Shown here one piece after another: positions 27,127 to 33,178 of a stretch of 47,096 bases of DNA. This DNA is from Bacteroidales bacterium. GTDB lineage: Bacteria; Bacteroidota; Bacteroidia; Bacteroidales; UBA932. The translations under genes and the position numbers were made by a program. Under the pieces are notes generated by a model. That model was given only the letters and a program-made list of their open reading frames with translations. It had not been told where the DNA came from and searched no databases. The stretch spans positions 1 through 47,096 of the forward strand of contig JAMPAT010000002.1 in the NCBI GenBank assembly GCA_023667095.1, in the 5' to 3' direction. How positions within the stretch are numbered: position 1 is the first letter of the stretch; every line of letters starts with the position of its first letter.

Positions 27127-27357
27127 ATGGGATTTTTTTACGATTTGACAAAAGCTATTGACATAAGTAAAGGTATGTTTGATATTCAGAACAATATGCC
27201 CAATTCATGTCAAGGTTATAGAATTAACTATAATGAACCTTACCATGAGAAATGCCCAGACCATGGCTGTACCTGTTATCAAACTTTTGAGAATGCCGCA
27301 TTGGCATATTGTCCTAAATGTAGGCGTATTCTCATCCATGAAGATGACCGTTGGTAA
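27127..27357 (+). CDS. Small zinc-ribbon-like protein
   Basis: 76 residues with cysteines in the order CPDHGCTCY and CPKCRR (about 44-67), consistent with one zinc site. The N-terminal half has the stretch MFDIQNNMP, also found in the 65-residue protein at 28291 (GFDIQHPMP). It sits 4 bp after the radical SAM gene. Could be a zinc adaptor, or a substrate of the radical SAM enzyme. Not recognised. Confidence 0.65.
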   Translation: MGFFYDLTKAIDISKGMFDIQNNMPNSCQGYRINYNEPYHEKCPDHGCTCYQTFENAALAYCPKCRRILIHEDDRW

Positions 27358-27462
27358 ATTATGTGTCGACTGACTGACGCTAATTATTTTCTAAATTTTT
27401 ATTTCTGTTGATTGATAGATTCCTTGGGTTGAATAATCTTTATCAACAAACAAGTTTAGATT

Positions 27463-28284
27463 ATGAATAACGATTTCACTCTTCCAGTTGCCGATGCTCA
27501 TCCAGCATTCTCCAATACTCATATGGATCTGTCAAGCGACATCAATGATGTTATGTTGCCAGACGATATGGTTCTCAGTGCCGTAACACGGGCATGTGAT
27601 TTCTTTGGTATCCCGGAAGTCCCTGTCATCAATGCTCAAGGAACCTGTGTGTGGCCGAATGATACAGAATCACTTCACGATGATGTTTTTGGTTTCAATC
27701 GTGACCAACTTGTGAAACTCGGCATTACGGGAGAAGATTCTCTCACTCTTATTTACACCCACGAATGTGCTCATCGCACGCTTCAAGGTTCATATAACGA
27801 TAGCTGGGAAGAAGAACTTGCCTGTGATTTCTTTGCAGGTGTACACGCAGGACTCAACAATATCAATATAGACAATTTTGAAGCAGCATTAGGTTCAACC
27901 CCCGGCGGTGCATCACACCCGAATGGGGCTTTGCGTGCCAACTTTATAAAGTATGGGCAACAAGTGGCCCAGGAGCTTTCTGTTCGCGGTATTGAGCCAA
28001 CATACGACAATTGTCTCGTACGTCTTAATGAACATATCGAAGAAAAAGGAGGTCTAATAACCGAGTATCGTGCACAATTCGGTTCAATTCCTTCTGATGC
28101 CGCAAGTACACTCGTGAACGAATCTGAAATTCATATTAGTGGCAATCCTAAAAATGTCACAATGGCAAATGTAGAATGGTACGAACATCAAGCACGAATT
28201 TCTTCCGAATCTGAGCAAGCATACTGGATACAGGAAGCAAAATGGGCAAGAAATCATCTTAAAGGATTTGTCGCTGAAGGGTAA
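27463..28284 (+). CDS. Second HExxH metallopeptidase-like protein
   Basis: 273 residues, clear paralogue of the 25255 gene: identical landmarks SAVTRACDFFGIPE, GEDSLTLIYTHECAH (zinc motif at 100-104) and WEEELACDFFAGVHAG. The C-terminal ~60 residues are different: no cysteine tail, but a polar helical end (NVEWYEHQARISSESEQAYW). Both copies keep the presumed metal ligands. Tandem duplication with tail divergence suggests that the shared core has the same activity and the tails determine partner or regulation. Confidence 0.8.
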   Translation: MNNDFTLPVADAHPAFSNTHMDLSSDINDVMLPDDMVLSAVTRACDFFGIPEVPVINAQGTCVWPNDTESLHDDVFGFNRDQLVKLGITGEDSLTLIYTHECAHRTLQGSYNDSWEEELACDFFAGVHAGLNNINIDNFEAALGSTPGGASHPNGALRANFIKYGQQVAQELSVRGIEPTYDNCLVRLNEHIEEKGGLITEYRAQFGSIPSDAASTLVNESEIHISGNPKNVTMANVEWYEHQARISSESEQAYWIQEAKWARNHLKGFVAEG

Positions 28285-28290
28285 GGGAAT

Positions 28291-28488
28291 GTGTTAATAT
28301 ACAGCCCTCATTTTAAAGGGTTAACTAATTCGCCTTTCGATAGTGGATTTGACATTCAACATCCTATGCCAACCTATGATCAGTTGAGAAACGCAGGATT
28401 CAGTGAGTATCTCGCCAATCAAATACTTCATGGCATTACCCATTATTGCTACTCTCAACGAGAACTTCACGATGTCTTGATAAATTAA
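28291..28488 (+). CDS. Small helical protein sharing a FDIQxxMP motif
   Basis: 65 residues from GTG 28291, 6 bp after the previous stop. Carries FDIQHPMP (about 20-27), also seen as FDIQNNMP in the 76-residue zinc-ribbon protein; the remainder looks helical (YDQLRNAGFSEYLANQIL). No further recognition. Confidence 0.5.
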   Translation: MLIYSPHFKGLTNSPFDSGFDIQHPMPTYDQLRNAGFSEYLANQILHGITHYCYSQRELHDVLIN

Positions 28489-28500
28489 ACAATAAATATA

Positions 28501-28665
28501 ATGTCAGACAATAAGGATAGCAATTCCGGTGACGGCATGGGAGGCATGGGAGGATTGGTAACAGTGATTGATCGATTATTGACATTGAAAATTTGCACAG
28601 CATTGATAGATTTCCCTCACCCATGCACTCTTTACTGTCAAAAAACAAAATTATGTCAGTTTTAA
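28501..28665 (+). CDS. Candidate 54-residue small protein or precursor peptide
   Basis: ATG 28501 to TAA 28665, starting 12 bp after the previous gene in A-rich context. N-terminus MSDNKDSNSGDGMGGMGG is Gly/Asp-rich; the second half has four cysteines (in LKICTA, HPCTLYCQK, LCQF). It overlaps the next gene's likely start by 13 bp. Could be a short peptide gene; a leader-like Gly-rich end and a cysteine-rich end fit a modified-peptide precursor, and a radical SAM enzyme lies 1.4 kb upstream. Equally, it may be the 5' end of a broken gene. Confidence 0.35.
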   Translation: MSDNKDSNSGDGMGGMGGLVTVIDRLLTLKICTALIDFPHPCTLYCQKTKLCQF

Positions 28666-29009
28666 ATCTAAACTACGATGCCTTATGGGATGGCATCTGC
28701 AAATGGAGCAGGAAAGCAGGACGTGCAGCAACCCGTCCGGTGCTGCTTATGTGGTATGTGATGCGCAGTAAAGAAACACCCCATAAGGATAAATGGGCGA
28801 TTTTCGCATCCATTGCATATTTGATACTGCCTGTTGACATTCTTGATTCCAAGCGTTTGCCTGTCATCGGGTGGCTTGATGAAATCGTATCTCTCACATT
28901 GCTTATTCAGAAGTTGTCCAGCTACATCACACCGGAGATGGAAATGCGTGCTGATACCCAATTGGACGAATGGTTTCCGGAATATGCCAGATATGAACTG
29001 ATCGGTTAA
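28653..29009 (+). CDS. DUF1232 (YkvA-like) membrane protein
   Basis: 118 residues from ATG 28653; a longer frame from 28593 would add 20 unconvincing residues overlapping the small gene. The DUF1232 signature is visible: IFASIAYLILPVDILDSKRL followed by PVIGWLDEIVSLTLLI (about 50-90), the motif ILPxDxxPxxGxxDD of the family in slightly altered form. Predicted to be membrane-associated. The role of the family is unknown; members often accompany stress operons. Confidence 0.75.
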   Translation: MSVLNLNYDALWDGICKWSRKAGRAATRPVLLMWYVMRSKETPHKDKWAIFASIAYLILPVDILDSKRLPVIGWLDEIVSLTLLIQKLSSYITPEMEMRADTQLDEWFPEYARYELIG

Positions 29010-29025
29010 TTAAACACACTATTTT

Positions 29026-29460
29026 ATGGGAAAAATTTTTGAAACGGTCAAGACCACTCTGGAAGAATTAAAATTCCACTACAGTATCAAGAATGAATGT
29101 ATGTTCAACTTTGATGTTCATGGTGAAAATGCAAATTTCAATTGTTCCATAATTTGCGATGATGACAATGAAATTCTGTTTGTCAGCATTACACTGCCTC
29201 AAAAGGCTACCAGGAAAAGTATCAACCGTGTTTGCAGGTGGATTACAGACACCAACTATAATACGGTACTCGGTGCCTTCATGATGGACACTGGTGATGG
29301 AGAGATTTGTTACCGCATATCAAACACTCTTGATTGCGGTGCTGTCAACAGCGACATAGTGAAAGCATCGCTAATTACCGCACTCAACTGTTGCGACACA
29401 AAGTATCCTGAGATTGTGAAGACAATCTTTCTCGAAGATTCCGGAAATATCCTGAGCTGA
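29026..29460 (+). CDS. YbjN-like (type III chaperone-fold) protein
   Basis: 144 residues, 16 bp after the DUF1232 gene. Layout of alternating strands and helices with NEILFVSITLPQKATRKS and ITALNCCDTKYPEIVKTIF resembles the YbjN domain, whose fold is shared with type III secretion chaperones. Identification is by general pattern and context, not a catalytic motif. Likely cytoplasmic, possibly a chaperone for a component of the operon. Confidence 0.5.
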   Translation: MGKIFETVKTTLEELKFHYSIKNECMFNFDVHGENANFNCSIICDDDNEILFVSITLPQKATRKSINRVCRWITDTNYNTVLGAFMMDTGDGEICYRISNTLDCGAVNSDIVKASLITALNCCDTKYPEIVKTIFLEDSGNILS

Positions 29461-29546
29461 CTGCTCTGATTGACATAATGGAGATGGCTATTCAAGTCGG
29501 TGACATGGTTCTCATCTATTCCGATGGCGTAGAAACAGCAAAATGA
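29460..29546 (+). pseudogene. PP2C/SpoIIE-type phosphatase remnant
   Basis: A frame ending at TGA 29546 encodes MEMAIQVGDMVLIYSDGVET, which matches the well-known PP2C/SpoIIE C-terminal motif GDxLLLYSDGVTEA. Upstream of this piece the reading frame runs into the preceding gene's stop and no catalytic domain exists. I read it as the 3' scar of a deleted phosphatase gene. The match is short (about 15 residues) but distinctive. Confidence 0.45.
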
Positions 29547-29602
29547 AAACAGCATGAGCCATCTTGACCTGTATTAAATCTTGACTTTCAAAAACTTGGA
29601 AT

Positions 29603-31057
29603 ATGGAAACAAATCAATCCCAAACAATTCTGGAAAATTTGTTGATTGTCTCTCAAAACATTTGGAAACTTTCTCTAAAAGATTTGCGGCACATTTCATT
29701 CATCAAGAAATTTCAAAATATGTTGGATGGAAAGTTGGAGCCAGAGCCTGACAGTATTCGTGAGGCAGAATTAATATGTTCTGTTTTAGAGTGGGTAATG
29801 CATGACATTTTCGAAAAGACTAGAGTATCGGGAGTGATGTCAGACGATAACAGTTCATTGATTCGTCTTTACAGAAAAGGTATTAAGACACCTCTTCGCA
29901 GGTGTATTGAAGAACATAAAAAGCCTTGGCTGAGAGATAAATTGAACATTGCCTTTATTGGCCGTCCCAAGACGGGAAAAACTTCGGCTTTAAATTTTTA
30001 TTTCGGAGAAAAATTTCCAGAAAACAATGAAGAGGCAAGCACTCTTACTGCTTATATCTATGACGGAGACAATCCGTCACAAACTGTACAACTTGTTGAC
30101 AAGGATGGTTCTATAGAAGAGATTACTTCTGAACAATTACAATTATTTTCTTCTGCACATTCATTCAACTTCCAGTTTGCACGGATGTTCAGTCATATGG
30201 CAAAGAAAAGCAAACATCCTGATCTATCGAATATGACATTTATTGATACTACAGGACTATTTTCTTCTAATGCGAAACGTGCTTTTGAGGCATTCGGCAT
30301 TTTTGATTATTGCGATGCGGTATTTTGGTTTATAGATCAACGGAAATCTATTTGCCAGGAAGATTTGACTTTGCTAAAAGACAAGATTGAAAATAAACCT
30401 ATTTATGTCATTTTCACTTTTGTTGATGCAAAAGGAGTTACTGAATCTAACCTCAAAAAAGCTGAAGCATGCTATAAAAAAAGAATAGATGAAGCCGGAA
30501 TCAATATACAAGGATATCTTGAATTCGGTAAACACGAGATAGCGCAAAATAAATTTAGGATAGAGTTCTGCAACGCCATTAAATCACTGAACAACAATTA
30601 CAAAGGTGCACTGCATCCTATTGACGAAGTAATGGCGTCATTGACAGAATTACAAGAAAACATTGTAAATATTCAGCAGAATGCAACAGAAGAGCTCAAC
30701 AGGTATAGAATTGAATCAGAAGAACTTCGTAATAATATCAAGCAGGCTGATCTCACTGTAAAATCTGCATTCAGCTTGGCCGCGGGCAGTTCCTCTGCTA
30801 TAGAAGATACTCTTCTGGACAAATGTCAAGGTACGACCTCTTGCACAGAAGGAGCATACAGTATATTGGCTGACAATGCACGTCTACTCTCTTCAAGTTT
30901 ACAAGACATTATTGAAGCATGGAAGAATGCAGATTACGATGTGATTGAAAAATATGGTACACTTTCAGTTAAGATTGAGACACTTGGCGGTTTAATCTCC
31001 AAGCTGGACGGCATCAAGTATGATATAGAAAGACAACTTGATTTCTTTAAAAGATGA
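29603..31057 (+). CDS. Dynamin-like / GTPase-domain protein
   Basis: 484 residues. Helical N-terminus (1-112), then a P-loop GTPase: G1 GRPKTGKT (120-127), G3 DTTG (215-218), and a G4-like TFVDAKG (about 272-278; TFVD stands in for NKxD). The C-terminal ~200 residues form long helices with a coiled-coil character (IEEHKK, VNIQQNATEELNRYRIESEEL, LIKLDGIKYDIERQL). This domain order resembles bacterial dynamin-like proteins involved in membrane remodelling. The GTP-binding motifs are intact, though G4 is atypical. Confidence 0.75.
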   Translation: METNQSQTILENLLIVSQNIWKLSLKDLRHISFIKKFQNMLDGKLEPEPDSIREAELICSVLEWVMHDIFEKTRVSGVMSDDNSSLIRLYRKGIKTPLRRCIEEHKKPWLRDKLNIAFIGRPKTGKTSALNFYFGEKFPENNEEASTLTAYIYDGDNPSQTVQLVDKDGSIEEITSEQLQLFSSAHSFNFQFARMFSHMAKKSKHPDLSNMTFIDTTGLFSSNAKRAFEAFGIFDYCDAVFWFIDQRKSICQEDLTLLKDKIENKPIYVIFTFVDAKGVTESNLKKAEACYKKRIDEAGINIQGYLEFGKHEIAQNKFRIEFCNAIKSLNNNYKGALHPIDEVMASLTELQENIVNIQQNATEELNRYRIESEELRNNIKQADLTVKSAFSLAAGSSSAIEDTLLDKCQGTTSCTEGAYSILADNARLLSSSLQDIIEAWKNADYDVIEKYGTLSVKIETLGGLISKLDGIKYDIERQLDFFKR

Positions 31058-31177
31058 TGATATGTTTGGGATGGAATAATCCAACGACAGAAAGAATTAT
31101 TGCCATTATCTGATAGATTTTTCCCGTAAGGACTCTCTATATTGCAGTGAACTAAAATTAACATTATATCTTGACAA

Positions 31178-31366
31178 ATGCTTCATCCATTCGAGACAGA
31201 ACTTCATGGCTGCATCCGGCAGGATTGCTATACCACCGCATATCCATGGAAAGCGGAGGATTGGGCACAGTATACAAGCCCAGGTGCATTGACATTCAAA
31301 AAAGACGGCAAGCTTTCCTTTTATATCCACATCCCGTTCTGCAGGCAGCTATGCAGGTTTTGTTAA
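31178..31366 (+). pseudogene. HemN-like radical SAM remnant
   Basis: 62 residues ending LSFYIHIPFCRQLCRFC then TAA. YIHIPFCxxxCxxC is the start of the radical SAM domain of HemN-type coproporphyrinogen oxidases and related enzymes; the remaining ~330 residues of the family are absent. The truncation falls exactly after the third cluster cysteine. A truncated remnant inside the operon; it shows the locus once carried a second radical SAM gene. Confidence 0.6.
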
Positions 31367-31391
31367 TACACACACTGAACACACCCTGAAT

Positions 31392-32087
31392 ATGCCATTA
31401 TATCTTTTAATATCAAATGACAACTTGATACAATTCGGGATAATCCTATATATCCTGATATGGTTCTTTCTTGCATGTTACATGACGATCTATTCCAGAC
31501 AAAAGGACGCCGATGTCCATGAGGTAAAGAAATTGTATAGGATTACTGTAATTTTCCGTTATACCGGATGGCTCGGAACAGGTATAGTATCAAATATCCT
31601 AATCAGTATATTGCCCCAAATATACATCGTGTCCCGGAATACGACCGGAAAAGAATTTTATATTGAAAGCTACTATGTCCCGTTCAGGTACAAGGACAGA
31701 GCATGCAAAGCGTACAATACTTATCTTATCAACGAATCGGATTCATCACTTGTATTATATGCCACACAATTTCTCAATGGAATGTTCACGGGCGTGTCGG
31801 ACATAAATGAATTTGAAATAATCAAGCCAGGAGTATTCCGGCTATTCAACAGAGACATAAATAACAAGTTCCACTGTCCGTGCGAATCAATTTATTATGT
31901 ACCAGACAGCATGAAAAATAAAAACATTACAGAATGGACAATAGCATTGATGCCTGATGCCCTTCGTGATACGGAAAAAATCCGTAACATAATAAAAGAG
32001 CGAAACGAAATGTTATTATTATCAGCAGAAGAATTTGTCTTAAGGCAATTAAAGAAGAGATACGATGCAGAGCAGGAAACGTATTGA
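31392..32087 (+). CDS. Membrane protein of unknown function
   Basis: 231 residues: two hydrophobic helices (about 12-33, FGIILYILIWFFLACYMTIY; about 58-80, GIVSNILISILPQIYIVSR) and a soluble remainder with SYYVPFRYKDRACK. Ends in a charged helix (EFVLRQLKKRYDAEQETY). Its 3' end overlaps the J-like gene by 23 bp, so the two are coupled. Composition is GC-richer than the preceding genes. No family recognised. Confidence 0.65.
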   Translation: MPLYLLISNDNLIQFGIILYILIWFFLACYMTIYSRQKDADVHEVKKLYRITVIFRYTGWLGTGIVSNILISILPQIYIVSRNTTGKEFYIESYYVPFRYKDRACKAYNTYLINESDSSLVLYATQFLNGMFTGVSDINEFEIIKPGVFRLFNRDINNKFHCPCESIYYVPDSMKNKNITEWTIALMPDALRDTEKIRNIIKERNEMLLLSAEEFVLRQLKKRYDAEQETY

Positions 32088-33174
32088 AAATAATCCATAT
32101 CGTATTTTAGGCATTTATGTCGGAAGCCCACTGTCAATTGAGGTTAATCACCTTAACAGGATCCGCGCTTTTGCAAAAGTTGGCCAAGAGGCCTTTTTCA
32201 ATCTAAAGGAGGAGGATGCCTTGCGCCCTATTAAACGGACAGCAGAACTTGCCGAGACAGCAGCCCATGCTCTTTCCCTTCCTAAGGACAGGGTTGAAAA
32301 TTCACTCCTCTGGTTTGCTGATGAAAGTTCGGAGTGGGGGCAAGTTTTGAACAGAGCACTCCAAGCCCTGATTAAAGGTGATTACACCACGTCTATAGAC
32401 AGCTATGAACATCTGGTGTCGGACGACTCTTTAAGAGAGGCATTTTTAGAAGCGGCAACACATGGCCTACTGGCAATGGAGCAAGAAGAGCTTGCCTGCA
32501 TTGTCTCTGAAATACTTGTCAAAGATGAAGGAAATCTGTTGAAATACTGGGCTTCACCCTCATCAAAACCAACAGGCCTTGTCACCAAAATGTTATTTGA
32601 AGCTACAGCCATCAAGGTAATTGAAGGCTTAATGAAAGCCATAAGACATAATCAAGATGATGAAATTGATTTTTACGTCTCTATCAACGACTTTAGGAAG
32701 AGACTAAAAAAATTAATACCATTGTGCCAATCCTGCAGGGATATCTATGGTCATGACAGCATTCACTATAAGATTATGGCAGAAGATGTTGCAAAATCAG
32801 TTCTCGCACATGGTTCATATCTGGTTTCCGAGATAGGTAAATTCATATGGATACAGTCTCGGAAACATGATGACGGTTCCTATAAAAAGCGCAAGTCAGA
32901 GATGCCTGTGCCATGTATCAGGACGTGCATGCTTCTGATTGGGAAGGTTGACAATATTGTAAATGAAACTCTGCTGTGGCTTCGTCTTGATGCTGTGTCC
33001 AAGAGAGCTTTGTATGCTGAGTCCTACAGATATAATGACATAAAAAGAAACGAATATGTCAAGGACGATGATATAATCCGGCGTTCTGTCCACTCTTTAT
33101 ATATACAGAAAGGAATTGCAATTACAGCCTGGCTGGCATTCCTTCTGTTATTACTAATAGCATACAACATTTAA
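32065..33174 (+). CDS. J-domain-like membrane-anchored Hsp70 partner
   Basis: 369 residues. The N-terminus NNPYRILGIYVGSPLSIEVN (about 8-27) has the fold start of a J-like domain (NPYxxLG), but the HPD tripeptide that activates Hsp70 ATPase is not seen. A helical middle with TPR-like character follows (ALQALIKGDYTTSIDSYEHL). The C-terminus is a single hydrophobic helix (TAWLAFLLLLLIAYNI), a tail anchor. It directly precedes the Hsp70 gene (4 bp), so it is likely its co-chaperone or receptor at the membrane, possibly with a non-catalytic mode of contact. Confidence 0.65.
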   Translation: MQSRKRIENNPYRILGIYVGSPLSIEVNHLNRIRAFAKVGQEAFFNLKEEDALRPIKRTAELAETAAHALSLPKDRVENSLLWFADESSEWGQVLNRALQALIKGDYTTSIDSYEHLVSDDSLREAFLEAATHGLLAMEQEELACIVSEILVKDEGNLLKYWASPSSKPTGLVTKMLFEATAIKVIEGLMKAIRHNQDDEIDFYVSINDFRKRLKKLIPLCQSCRDIYGHDSIHYKIMAEDVAKSVLAHGSYLVSEIGKFIWIQSRKHDDGSYKKRKSEMPVPCIRTCMLLIGKVDNIVNETLLWLRLDAVSKRALYAESYRYNDIKRNEYVKDDDIIRRSVHSLYIQKGIAITAWLAFLLLLLIAYNI

Positions 33175-33178
33175 AGTA

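Noticed and set aside
25255..28284. Anaerobic sulfatase-maturing role for the radical SAM enzyme
   Set aside because: No sulfatase with a C/S-x-P-x-R motif is encoded in the window; the neighbours are HExxH and small proteins.
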